Of a stretch of DNA of 64,000 bases, positions 11,280-23,200 are shown one piece after another. Every line of letters starts with the position of its first letter. Positions within the stretch are counted from its first letter, which is position 1. The notes beneath the pieces are model-generated. The model searched no databases. It was not told where the DNA came from and saw nothing but the letters and a program-made list of their open reading frames with translations. The translations under genes and the position numbers were made by a program. Source of the DNA: Neurospora tetrasperma FGSC 2508 (lineage: Eukaryota; Ascomycota; Sordariomycetes; Sordariales; Sordariaceae); the NCBI RefSeq assembly GCF_000213175.1, contig NW_009799103.1, positions 2,071,833-2,135,832 of the forward strand, written 5' to 3'.

Positions 11280-11900
11280 GACGTTTAGTAGTAGTTAGCG
11301 CCTCCCTTACTACTCCTACTAATTTTATGGAAGATTCGGTTCGCTTCGAACTACTAAGTAATATTTTTTAAGTTTTCTATATATTTGTAATACGTTTTGG
11401 GCATCCGGACTAAGATTAATCAATTATATGGAGTATTAGATATGGAGGTATCTAATTAAGTAAATTGAAATTCGTTTTCCTCTTTAAGGCCTCCCGCTTT
11501 TGTTAAATTCTTTTCTAAGATTAGGAAGAAATTAGTAAAGCTTTGGTTCTTATACTAGTAAATAGTTCGTAAGCGAATAAATACGAATTATTTCTTATTC
11601 TTACTACCGAAGATTAATTCTAAATAATAAAATAAATTAATAGGACGGTAAGAGTCGTTAATATATTTCTAGCGCTAGAAAGCTTCTATTTTAGTTAATT
11701 TATCGTTAGGGAATATATTAAATAGTATTATTTATCTTTATTTATAATTAGAAATTATTCTAATTACTCTCTTTTCTTTATATATAAAGCGTAGCCGTAT
11801 ACAGAATGGAGAGAAAGTCGAAATAGATCCGTCCTACTTCGGCTAACGGATATTCTTATATTTAATATTAGGAGTAATAATAGGGGTAGCTTCTTAAGTA
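11280..11900 (-). pseudogene. Gypsy-2 gag remnant
   Basis: The minus strand carries a long reading resembling fungal Gypsy gag (capsid), with blocks such as NQSFTNFFLILEKNLTKAGG and LILVRMPKTYYKYIENL, the pattern of the conserved capsid helix region. It is broken. The zinc knuckle expected downstream was not convincingly seen. Confidence 0.6.
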
Positions 11901-12252
11901 GCACTAATTGTAATATTAGGGGTAATAGTAACTATATAGGTAATTATTTAAGTAGGCGCTTAGGGGTTACCCTATACTCCTTAGGTAGTAAGCAATATAC
12001 TAACGGCGGCTTTAATAGCATTAGTAAAGGCTACGCTCGTAAATATATTTTTAATAAAATTATCCTTCTCTATTCGTTAAATTTCTACCTATTGCGCTAT
12101 TTCTTCTTCTGCATTCGATATAGCGTACTATTACCCTTATTGCTATAGCTGCAGTATATTTTAATCTATCGGTTCTATCGGTTAATAGAACCTAATATAA
12201 CGGTAATAGTACGGTTAATACGGGTATTAGTTATATAGTTCGATTAAGGTTC

Positions 12253-12398
12253 TATAAAGGAGGAAAAATCTATTTGAGATGCGGATCTACTGGCGCTGAG
12301 AGGTTTTTATTGGGGCTGCGCGCTCTACGCCACTGTGGCTAATAATAGCTTTAGTCTCAGAGACTAAAGTCCATAATCCGGGCGCTAGCCCTATAATA
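12253..12398 (-). repeat. Probable Gypsy-2 5' LTR
   Basis: In plus orientation it ends ccgggcgctagccctataata, the same terminal motif as the LTRs of Gypsy-3, Gypsy-5 and the gag-only element. Its other edge (tataaaggagg near 12253) is inferred from the need for a matching terminal inverted repeat. No second copy is available to fix the ends. Confidence 0.5.
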
Positions 12399-14262
12399 TA
12401 TTCAATAAGAATAACAATTAGGATCATAATATAGAAAATAACAATCTCAACCTTAGCCAGAACCCCAACCAAAATTCGGATCCAAACTTAACCCTAGAAC
12501 CAAACAATTATTTCTTTTACCTAATATATAATATCATTGGGACTATATAATAAACAGATATATTAAATCTAATATTTACAAATATTACTAATGAAATACC
12601 CTATACAGCAATACCGACTTCGAAAATAAATCCTATTTATAGTATCAGAAGGTATTAATATGAAAGTTATTTTCCAATTTCAATAGGGAAGAATTTGAAC
12701 TTTATAATATATATCGAATTTATAATAATAGTCTCCTACCTCCTTCTAATAGACCGCCCTCACCCCGGCCTCTACTACTTCACCGAGGTCGTAGTCCGCC
12801 TTAGAGAAATCCGGATATACAGCCTAATTTTAAATAACTAGCACTATTCCCCCCCCCCCCCGGCCTCGGCAATTCCCCGGACTTCCCGGCGTTGAATTTG
12901 AATGGAATTTACTATATTAACCTGAAGACCTCCTAATAAGAGGTATTACTAATATTAATTACAATTTAATTAAAACTTTTAAGACCGTATAGAAAGAAAA
13001 TACTATAGAACAGTATCTACGTTATGAAAAGAGGTAGTTTAATATATATATATAACCGCCGGGTATTACTATTAATATTATAGTTATAACGACCGGAGGG
13101 TTCCTAATAATCTTAAATATTTTAATACCTAAAATAACCTAGATTTTAGGAATATTCCCGACTTCTTACTACCCCTCAACTAAGTTGAAGAATAATTTAT
13201 TACCCAAATTTATATTTTTATAAATATTTAGATTATTAAAGGTTTCTAGTATAAATATTCTATCTATGTTATCAATTTCCTTCGTAATATTAGTTACATT
13301 TACTACCAATTACCTCGACTTCCCCGGGAATTGAATATTATTATTCTTCGACCCTACAAACCTAGGGATAAACCCCGTATTACTTAATAAATAAAATAAA
13401 CTATAATAATTAATCCTATTAAATTTCGTATTCAACTCAATTATTTAAAGGAACACTACCCTAAATACTAAAATATCAAAATCGTAGAAGCTCGATTTAA
13501 AGAATTAGAAATACTTCCTAACGGCGATATATACAATAAATTAACTATTTATAAACTTAATCCTAATAATTTTCCGAATAACGAAGATCTCAATTTAAAT
13601 AAAGAAGAGAATAGTAATACTAGTAAAAAAGAAAATAATACTTTTGAACCGGAAATCGCCGCCCTTCCTAACTTTATTACCAATCAAATAATGTAAAGCA
13701 ACTTCGTCAATAATTATAAAATAGAGAACAAAATATACCAAATACCGTACCGGTTTAACTAGTATATAATTAACCCGCCAGCCAACCTCCGCAACCTCAA
13801 CTTCAATCCATTAGCCAATACCCTCCAACTTAATCCTTCCTTAAACCTAGCCTATTATAGAATTACTCTATATATCAATAAGATAAATCTTAACTAATTC
13901 TATTATAAATATTTCCTATATTCTACCTAAAAGGAAAAACTAAGTATATTAAACCTCGTATATAATCTATTAATTATACGGATTATATTACGCATATACT
14001 CAAATAGTATAACGGACAATTTACTTAATATTACTAATTCCTATTCGTTATATTCGATACCTTAATATATAAGTAAATTAATTCGAAGTCGGCTTTCTTT
14101 ATTCGTTCCGATCGTAGTAGTACAGAAAATAAGGGTTTAGCCAACATTGAGGTATTAAAGGAAGTAGTTAAATCTAATGTACTAAAAGTATATCCATTCC
14201 TCAATTCGGTTATTAAATTCTCTAATACTATATATAGTATATAGTTATACTAGATATATAAA
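12399..14262 (+). mobile_element. Helitron-A, 5' fragment
   Basis: Aligns colinearly with Helitron-B (17880-18684 plus 27224 to about 28280). It provides the uninterrupted version of the site where Gypsy-3 entered Helitron-B: A has ccgac at 13158-13162, B has ccaac on each side of Gypsy-3. The fragment ends at 14262, exactly where MULE-B begins, and its continuation is not found to the right of MULE-B. A 13-base poly-C run lies at 12849-12861. Neither the TC start nor the CTRR end typical of Helitrons could be fixed. Confidence 0.65.
13330..14262 (+). pseudogene. Helitron-A Rep/helicase-like protein, N-terminal part
   Basis: A long reading with RIP-type stops runs from DPTNLGINPVL near 13340 through NIKIVEARFKELEILPNGDI (about 13470-13530) to SNVLKVYPFLNSVIKF near 14180-14220. 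The same protein is read in Helitron-B at about 27400-28240, where it leads into the Rep (HUH) region. By family knowledge this is the segment upstream of the rolling-circle replication initiator domain. Confidence 0.6.
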
Positions 14263-14639
14263 GAGAAACTCTATCCGCACGTGGATAAAACTCTATCCGC
14301 ACGTGGATCCACCTTTTTTCTTACACATAACCCTAACCCTGTACAACCCTGACCGACCTGCACTAGTTTTGCTTGTACCGCGCCCGCTAAGCTCCTAGAT
14401 TTCAACCTATTATACCCATTTGGGGGTTGTACTAGCCACCCTTGTACTGTACTAGCCACCTAGATTCAGCTAGTCTAATTTAGCGATTATTTTGGTATGT
14501 GCTTTATTGTATTGCTTCTTCTACTAAACTATACACATTACCCTTAGTTAATTAATTAGTTAATCTACTATATCGCGTATTACTAATTATTACTAAAGTA
14601 AATAAAGTACTCTTATTTAATCGACGGTAAGAATTGATG

Positions 14640-16580
14640 TATTACTTTTTAGTATATTTCCCTAGTTAATTGTAATATAAATAGCTAATACAACAACCCC
14701 CCAACCGACGGGCGCGTACGACTGTAGTACGGGTAACCCCAATTAAGTAATCGACCTTACCCTTATCGACCCCAATCTAAGACTACTAATAAGCACTACC
14801 CTAGTCGAGCCCACCTCAGCCTAGCCAATAGAGCCTATAGATATCAATCTTAATAACGATAACGGTAACCCTAATAGTAACGGTATTTACAACGACCGTT
14901 ATATTGTTTTTACAACCTAGTATAATACTCTCGATAAGTTCGTTGTGGTTATTAAGTAGTAGGGTAGGGAAATAGGTTATTAACTAATTAAGATACGCTT
15001 AACCAATATTGTTAAAGATTTTGGTCCCTCTAGGGTCGATTTTATATGCTTAGTTGGTAAAATCCGTAAATCTAAAGCCTATAGTCGTACAATATCAATA
15101 GCTAAATAGGAATATTCCTAGAAAGGGGTCGCTAAAGTATTAAAGATAAACTTTAAACAATGGACCTTTAAGGTTAAAAATAGCTATAATATATATATCT
15201 ATCCTCCTAGTAAAATAGTATAGATTTATAGGGTCTTCCAAATAAAATATAAAACTTTTATCGCCTAGTACTTAAACCGCCCTACTACTAGGAATCGTAA
15301 GATTACTAAGTAATTGTATAACCAGTCCTCTGAGTTTCATTTTACGACCAAACAGCTAGAGAATCTTCGATATACTCTCAAGCGGCAGTATAATATGGGG
15401 TATAACCCCTTCCAGCTTACTATAAAGCTACTTATAGAGAAGGGGGTCTACTTTAAAGTTAATTAGGTAAATACTTTTTAAAAGAGTAAACCGATTGCCC
15501 TCTTCTAGAGTAATTTATAGGGAGAATAAATATGGAAGGAAAATCCTTAGGTTTAAATATACAATTATACGTATAAAACGAATAATAGAGGCCTAGCTTT
15601 TTTCTAAATTATTAGTATAATTAGAATTAGCTATACTTTTAACTACGGCTTTAATTTCATTAATAACGAGAGGCAAGAGGGATTTAATTAGTTAATAAAT
15701 TAAGTTAATACTCGTCGTAAAGCTATTAGCGCTAGTATACCGACGGTTACTATTATAAATTACAATCTAGTAATAAGGGCGGCCATTACGCGAGTCTATT
15801 TAGATGTACCCTCCTAATTATATATTTTTTATATTAATAAGAATATAGTATTAAATATTAAATATAAATGGAATAAGAAGGTTACTGCCCAGGTTAGCTA
15901 CGCCTACGCCGATATAATTACTATACAAATACAATAAGAAATATCGGCATCGACCTAGCGAGTAGCCCAATCGACCCAGCCAATCTAATTAACGCATTTA
16001 CCTAGTAATATAACGACTTTAAATAAGCTTAACGAAGAGGATTAGTATATTGTTATATGTATAAATAAGTTAGGAAATAGTACGGCTCAATTAGGCGCTC
16101 TCCCTAATACTGTAGAGTATTTATAGACTGGTCTTTATAATTTCTGAAAGTATATATACTATACCTATATAATTAAAATATTTAATACTATTTAGGAGAG
16201 ATTCGAGAGCTTCTTTAGGTAGTGGACTGCGGTTATTACGTACTTAAAAGAACGTATATAGCAATTAAAGAGGAGTAGGCTACCTACTATATTAACGAGA
16301 GGTTTAATTTTAACTACCATACTACATCGCCAATCGAATCAGCCAACCGAAATTTGAAGAGTTTTATTATTAGCGGTAATAATTATATCCCCCAACTCTC
16401 TGATTCCTATACCCTCTCTAACTCCCAACCTTACCTATTATATTGAACTATATTATACCCTATATATTATATAGTATACTAATTATCTTTCCATATATAG
16501 GCAATAGTCTAATTATTGTAACTATTACGCAGAGCTTTAGCCTCCTCAATATAATAAAGCGCCGGATCGATGAATATAAT
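14640..16580 (+). pseudogene. MULE-B transposase, broken by RIP
   Basis: The N-terminal part (14850-15300) reads like a FAR1 DNA-binding domain, e.g. GVAKVLKINFKQWTFKVKNS. The catalytic start is clear near 15540-15680: YNYTYKTNNRGLAFF is the Mutator D..YKTN..G.P block, followed by a GFNFI..ERQEGF stretch. Near 16090-16260 the reading LPNTVEYL.TGLYNF and ERFESFFRQWTAV matches the corresponding part of MULE-C. TAA and TAG codons are scattered throughout. It probably continues past the MITE to about 17600, where a PGPGTGP-type low-complexity tail is seen. Confidence 0.65.
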
Positions 16581-16583
16581 AAT

Positions 16584-17034
16584 GAGAAACTCTACTCGCA
16601 CGTTGAGAAAACTCTATTCGCACGTGGATGTACTTTTGCTTTCTTAAGTATAACTTAGCCAAATCTTGGTATAAAAAGTCGAGTGTAGTACCAGACGACT
16701 CGTCGATTTTCGATGGATTTTTCAAAATTAATACCGAGTTTATAGCCTTAACCGTTATCCAAATCCTACTTTTCTTAACTTTCAAATATTAAATTCTTCT
16801 AATAATCTACTTATTATCCCTTTCTTTCTCCAAAGTTTTCCACAGCTACTGAGGACGGGTGCTTTCAAGAGTAGCAGTTTTAGATAGAGAAAAAAATAAG
16901 AAGAAATCTAATATATCTTCTAAGTTCTTCTTATATAACTTCGAGTGCGAAACAAGACGTTGAAAATCCCTTTTCTATCCACGTGCGAATAGAGTTTTCT
17001 CAACGTGCGAGTAGAGTTTCTCATAAATAAATAG
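16584..17034. mobile_element. MULE-type MITE, gagaaactc family
   Basis: A 451-bp non-coding element with about 47-bp inverted repeats (left gagaaactctactcgcacg, mirrored at the right end). Each repeat contains two tandem copies of the same roughly 22-bp core. It is a homologue of 41405-41842. Flanks are ataataat on the left and ataaataa on the right, so no clean target duplication is visible. It lies inside MULE-B, an element with the same TIR type. The overlapping 71- and 79-codon frames are chance. Confidence 0.75.
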
Positions 17035-18684
17035 AGGTAAGTATATACTTCTCTTAAATCCCGCTCTATCCCTATCCAATATTCCCCTTACTAATTAGCC
17101 GGTGCTGTCTATTTGATAGTAAATCCTTCAAAATGCGTAAATCCTACTATGAATCTAATATGCCGTATTGTTTTACTACCTGCGGGTAAATGGGATGCCT
17201 AATAATAAATAATACTACGATCTGAGCTGCGGGGGGTTACGGGTGCGACTTAGGTAGTATTAGTTGGCTTGCCCTAAATAATTAATGTCCTATTGCTAAT
17301 AGGTTGCTTACTGTAAGAAGAGAAATACTACCGAACTATCCCCTCCTCCTAACCGACTGCAACTAGTATAGTGATTGGTATAGTAACTAGTATATAGTAA
17401 ATGCTAGCCCCTCTCCAATTGAGACTATTACTACCTCGACTTTAATATAAATATTATAAGGAAGAATTTAATAAGTTACTAGAGCGGGTACTATAGTTAT
17501 TTCTACCTATAGTATCACCGATAGTACTATTCATAGTACCCCCTATGCTTATACTGCGCCAAAGACCCCTAGCCCCGGCCCCGGCACCGGCCCTAGTACT
17601 GGCCTTAGTATAATAATCTCGAAGAATTATTGATATTCATAGATGGCTTCAAGATCGAAATCGCATTATACGTTCAATTATACTTTTTTTTCCTGCGGGA
17701 AAGAATTCGTAGGCATATTTATTTGAAATGATGTATATAGATGTATTTTTTAACTATATTTTCTGTCTAGGATTTTCTTAATACTACTGTAGCCAGCCGT
17801 TAAATTGATTAGATTTAGTATAATTATTGTCGTTATCGTTGTAACGGTCAATAAATTTTAATTACACCTTCCCTCGATAGTTAAAGATGATATAATACTA
17901 GTATTTATGGTAGGGAAAATAATTAGAATAATAATTAGGATGACAATATAAATAATAATATGGAAGATGATAATTTCAACTTTGGCTAAAACCCTAACCT
18001 AGATTTAGATCTAGATTCGAGCCTAGACCTAGATAATTATTTCTTTTATGTAGTATATAATATTGCCCGGGCTATAGTAAATAGGTATATCGAGTTTAAT
18101 TTTTATAAATATTACCGGCTAGGTGTACTATATAGTAATACCGACCTCGAGAATAAGTTTTATATACGTTGTCGAAGGGTATTCATACGGGGGTTATTCT
18201 TCGATATTGATAATAATAAAGAGAAGGAATATTATAATTAGTATTATCGTAATCCCTCTCTACCTTTTAATAAATATGGACTACTACTACCCCGTCTTCT
18301 AATATAATATTAGGTATATCGTACTCTTATTGTACGAAATATTCTACCCGATCTTAAATAATTTATACTACCTTTTCTGCTATAATTTTAATAATTTCTT
18401 AGATTTGCCGGTATTGAGTTTAAATAGAACCCGCTATATTAAAAACTTTAAGACCTGCTTACAAGAGCCCTTCCTAATAGCGACTTCAATATAAATAAAA
18501 TATTTAAAGCAACTTAAAGAGAAGATAACCTAGAAGAATATCCCTAGTATAAATAAAGATAATTTAAAATATATATTACTGATAATTATTATCGTATATA
18601 TTATAACTGAATAATTAAACAGTTGACGGGGATCCTTATTATTTTAGTAATGAAAATAACCTTAACTTCGGCGATATACCCAAC

Positions 18685-18996
18685 TCTCACGGGGCAAGGC
18701 GATACTGAACGTATGGGGTAGAATATGACTTGTGTAATTGCACAAGGAAGAAGGGAAACTATAGAATCTATACGTGGCGGCTTATCCTATATAGGCGAGG
18801 GTGAGCCGCATCCTTAGCATATATAACCGGAGCCTCCGGGAGCGTGTAGCCAATTATGGGGCCCGCATTAGCCCAGTAGCCGCTATAGCAGTAGTAAGGC
18901 TGAATAGATTAGCCAATTAGAGAGCGTACATTAACCGGCAATTATAGCCGTAGTAATACTACAACCAAATAATAGTTATAAGTTAGCCTTATAATA
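18685..18996 (-). repeat. Gypsy-3 3' LTR
   Basis: 312 bp, matching 26912-27223 throughout. Shared stretches include accggagcctccgggagcg. On the minus strand it is preceded by a tract ending ggggtaa. Confidence 0.88.
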
Positions 18997-19862
18997 TTAC
19001 CCCGGGCTTAAAACGCCTTCGGGGATTAAAATATATAGAAGAAAATTTACTAATCCTCCTCCTCTAGGGACTTAAAGCCTTCTATTACTATACTTATAAC
19101 CTTCTTAAAGGTATTTATAGCCGGTATTACGCATTGGGGCGACCGTTTTACAGCCGGCGCTACTATTAACGGCCCCGGTCTAGTACGGTTGTAAACCTTA
19201 TTTAAGGTCCGGGTAGCGTACTTGTACTTCTTTTTTATAATAGTCTACTATAGAAGGATAGGGAACTCCGAATTATTATTATAAAATTCGCGGAAAATAT
19301 CGATATAATACTCTATATTACTAACTAATTCCTAAGTTAGTACGTATAATTTATTCTAAATAATGTAATATTCCTATTTATTATTTTTAAACCGGTAAGC
19401 GTTAATTCCTTTAAAAGACTGTTTAATTATATCCTTGATATCGTTAATATATTTTGTTACCCTCCCTTAATTAGCCCGAATATTCTACGTATTATTTTAT
19501 TTTAATATGCCTTCCTCTATTTATAATTTTATTATACTAATATAGAAAATATAACTGTATTTTATATTTAGCGGCAAATTAAATATAATATAATAGTTAT
19601 TAATTATAATTACTTCGAAAGGCCCCTCCTATAGGAGTAATAACTTCGCCTAGGGGCGGCCGGTAGTAAGGTTTATAATATTATAGAATATTTTATTCCT
19701 AAGGCGGTACTATAATATATTAAAATAATAGGCATTAGTATTTTCTTTATAGCGTTTTCATATATGTTTTACTATTACTATAATTTTATTAAGGATTTTC
19801 CTAAATTATTCCGCGATTTCGCCGGCCTTAAAATACTCTATATACTATAGGTCTAAAAGGCC

Positions 19863-20712
19863 NNNNNNNNNNNNNNNNNNNNNNNNNNNNNNNNNNNNNN
19901 NNNNNNNNNNNNNNNNNNNNNNNNNNNNNNNNNNNNNNNNNNNNNNNNNNNNNNNNNNNNNNNNNNNNNNNNNNNNNNNNNNNNNNNNNNNNNNNNNNNN
20001 NNNNNNNNNNNNNNNNNNNNNNNNNNNNNNNNNNNNNNNNNNNNNNNNNNNNNNNNNNNNNNNNNNNNNNNNNNNNNNNNNNNNNNNNNNNNNNNNNNNN
20101 NNNNNNNNNNNNNNNNNNNNNNNNNNNNNNNNNNNNNNNNNNNNNNNNNNNNNNNNNNNNNNNNNNNNNNNNNNNNNNNNNNNNNNNNNNNNNNNNNNNN
20201 NNNNNNNNNNNNNNNNNNNNNNNNNNNNNNNNNNNNNNNNNNNNNNNNNNNNNNNNNNNNNNNNNNNNNNNNNNNNNNNNNNNNNNNNNNNNNNNNNNNN
20301 NNNNNNNNNNNNNNNNNNNNNNNNNNNNNNNNNNNNNNNNNNNNNNNNNNNNNNNNNNNNNNNNNNNNNNNNNNNNNNNNNNNNNNNNNNNNNNNNNNNN
20401 NNNNNNNNNNNNNNNNNNNNNNNNNNNNNNNNNNNNNNNNNNNNNNNNNNNNNNNNNNNNNNNNNNNNNNNNNNNNNNNNNNNNNNNNNNNNNNNNNNNN
20501 NNNNNNNNNNNNNNNNNNNNNNNNNNNNNNNNNNNNNNNNNNNNNNNNNNNNNNNNNNNNNNNNNNNNNNNNNNNNNNNNNNNNNNNNNNNNNNNNNNNN
20601 NNNNNNNNNNNNNNNNNNNNNNNNNNNNNNNNNNNNNNNNNNNNNNNNNNNNNNNNNNNNNNNNNNNNNNNNNNNNNNNNNNNNNNNNNNNNNNNNNNNN
20701 NNNNNNNNNNNN
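19863..20712. other. Assembly gap of 850 N
   Basis: Unsequenced bases within the pol region of Gypsy-3, probably integrase. The size may be an estimate from scaffolding. Confidence 0.99.
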
Positions 20713-21599
20713 GTAAAATTATACTAATTCGACGCTTATCCGGGGGTAGAAATTATAATTAATAAAAAAGGGGGAGACGCTTATCGAGTCCGATTTAATA
20801 TTATTATTTACAAATTTAACGAGAGGTAGCCAATCGACCTAATCGTCCTAAACCTAATTTATATAAATATAGAGGTAGTATTCCATTTTTATATTAATAT
20901 ATTCAATCTATTTATTAGTTTATTAATAGAAAGCCGAGGAGGGCCTTCGTACAATACTTAGCCTTATAGAAAGTATCTTCTAAAATTATAATATAAATTA
21001 AGAGCCTCTATTTAATATAATAGTAATTAGTAGCCTATAGAGGGCAAAACCCTTATATATAAAGCGCTTAATAAGTTCCTCGGTCGTTGGTATCTTTACT
21101 AGGATATAGTACTATATTTTAATTAATTTATTAATACTAATAATAATATATTTAAACTCCTAGGCCCCTCTCTTATATAGGGTTATAAGTATAATATAAT
21201 CTACGGTAATATCCTTCTATAATACGAAAGGAATTAGTAATAATTTTAAAAGGCTTGCTAGGGAAGAGTAGGAATATTTCGTCTTCGCGTATTATAAATA
21301 TATTTTATAATATAACTATACTACTTTATCTATACCCGGCTAATAGAAAGACTTATTTAGCGTTATATATATTTCATTCCATCCTTAGTAATTTACTAAC
21401 ACGGATGCGTAGTACCGTCGGACAAACTATAATTAGAAAATAGTATTAGTAGGGTCTAAGATAATTACTAAGCCCCTATACGCCTGTCCGTTAATAATAT
21501 AATACTCTATAAATACTACTTTCCTTATTTTGTATTAAATAGCCTTAGGCTATTTATAGCGGTTTAGGTTATTAATAGTAGTAATAATATTTTAATAGA

Positions 21600-23200
21600 A
21601 TATAGAATTATAGTAGCTAATTTTTATTAATTCGTTAGATAATATCTCTTCTATACTAAATTTGTAATAAATAATATAATTTATAAATATAAACGGATCG
21701 AGGAAAGTTGTATTTTTAATTAATAACCGGTTATTATATATATTACTAAGTATATTCTACGGTTTACGGCTTAATATATCGGGTCGTACCTAGAGAGTAC
21801 CCGGCCGATATTTAATTATAAAATTAAATTAGGAGAGGAAATATAAATAGTATATATATTAGGGCGTAAATTTCTTATTCGTTATAAAAGTCTATAGACC
21901 CTAGTAGTCTATTAGAATTTCAAAACCGTTTTAGGCGCTTTAGAGCTCTAGAGACTGTTCTTTAAATATTTTAATAATAATTAATAATTTTTCATTATAA
22001 ATATTATAATTATATTCGGCTATAGAGTACTTTTAAGAGAAGTAGATTACTAGGTAGAAAACTCCTTCGTTATTATACTAGGATAGTATATTGCCTAATA
22101 CCTAATTCGAAGCGTTTATCCCTACGATTATCGGTTTCAATTAATTGAAAATTTTAAGGATTAGCCCTATAGTAAATATATTCTTTATTTCCTTAAAAGC
22201 TACTTATTAGGCTTCGCCCTAGGACTATATAATTAACTTTTTAATTAGGTCGTATAAAGGGGCTGCGATAATAGAGAACCGGTTGATAAAATATTTATAG
22301 AAATTTATAAAGGTTAAGAAATATTAAAATTACTATTGTAATTACGGTACTTCCTATTCGGGGATAGCCTTTACCTTCTTCGGGTCTATTTTAATACCCC
22401 CTAGTATAATAATTAACCTAAAATATTTAATTTATTTAATATTGAATTTATATTTATTAATATTTAGTTAGAGGCCTACGTTAATTATATACTATAGTAT
22501 TTCGTTTATATACGCTATTTATTCGGCTTTATTTTTAGAATATATTAGGATATTATTAAAGTAGATTGTAGTATAGATATTTAAAATATTATAGAGTACA
22601 TTATTAATATAATTCTAGAATGTACTTAGGGCGCCCTATAAATTGAAAGGTAATATAAGGGATTTATAAAGGCCGAACCGTATAATAAATATAGTAAATT
22701 ACTTATAGCCCTCCTAAATATAAATATAATTGAATATTGTAGTAATATTGAATTTTATAAAGATTTTATCGTAATAGATTGCGTTTAAAATTTCTTTAAT
22801 AAGCGGAAGGGGGTAACGAATCCTTAGGGTTACGTTATTAATATTTTAATAATTGATATAAATGCGGATTCTACTTCCTAACTTTTCAATTAATGATAAT
22901 AGTAATATTATTACGGATTAGAAAGGGCGGATAAACCCTTTTTAAAACTAATTATCGATTTATTTCTTAATAATAAAAACCTCTATTAAGGATATTATAT
23001 AATAGCGGACGTTAGGGGGCTATTCTCCTAGGGCGAATTTAATTTTATAATTATAAATATATAAGGGGGGAAATTCTCCGGCGTTATAGTTATAGAAAGC
23101 CTTAATCCTATTCTGATATTTTTAAAGGAATTTAACCTTAATTTCTTCGTCGGTCTTAACTAAACGGTCCGCCTTTTTATAGAACTTCTATATATCCTCT
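21600..23200 (-). pseudogene. Gypsy-3 reverse transcriptase and RNase H remnant
   Basis: Minus-strand landmarks are the palm and following helix near 22640-22500 (NILIYSKNKAE, then INKYKFNIK), the GGIKIDPKKV block near 22410-22380, and an RNase H region around 22050-21700. The order is that of Ty3/gypsy pol. The rest of Gypsy-3 (23200-26911) should hold protease and gag but is too degraded to delimit. Confidence 0.72.

Larger units (their letters stand above)
9343..12398 (-). mobile_element. Gypsy-2, Ty3/gypsy fossil
   Basis: A minus-strand Gypsy with an LTR-like end at about 12253-12398, gag reading at about 11280-11900, a pre-RT region at 10242-10499, and the start of reverse transcriptase reaching 9343, where Gypsy-1 cut in. 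The TRIM at 9637-10205 sits in the RT with an exact 5-bp duplication. The remaining pol would lie left of Gypsy-1 and is not in the window. Broken, with many breaks. Confidence 0.75.
14263..17700 (+). mobile_element. MULE-B, Mutator-like transposon, right end not found
   Basis: The left end is a 45-bp TIR built from two tandem copies of aaactctatccgcacgtgga (14263-14310). It is followed by an unmutated subterminal block, then a FAR1-type DNA-binding region and Mutator transposase on the plus strand. A miniature relative sits inside at 16584-17034. No matching right TIR occurs after the coding region, so the element is truncated on the right; about 17700 is where coding-like sequence fades. 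The subterminal block (14325-14470) and the region at 14530-14700 match MULE-C, but the TIRs of B and C are unrelated. Confidence 0.7.

Noticed and set aside
14323-14340. Telomere-like ccctaaccct strings (also near 43530 and 60525)
   Set aside because: Only one or two imperfect units each, at homologous places in MULE-B and MULE-C; they are part of the transposon subterminal sequence.
16584-17034. Right end of MULE-B at 17034
   Set aside because: The piece 16584-17034 has its own complete pair of TIRs and matches the MITE 41405-41842, so 17034 belongs to the MITE. Flanks of 14263 (tatataaa) and 17034 (ataaataa) do not match.
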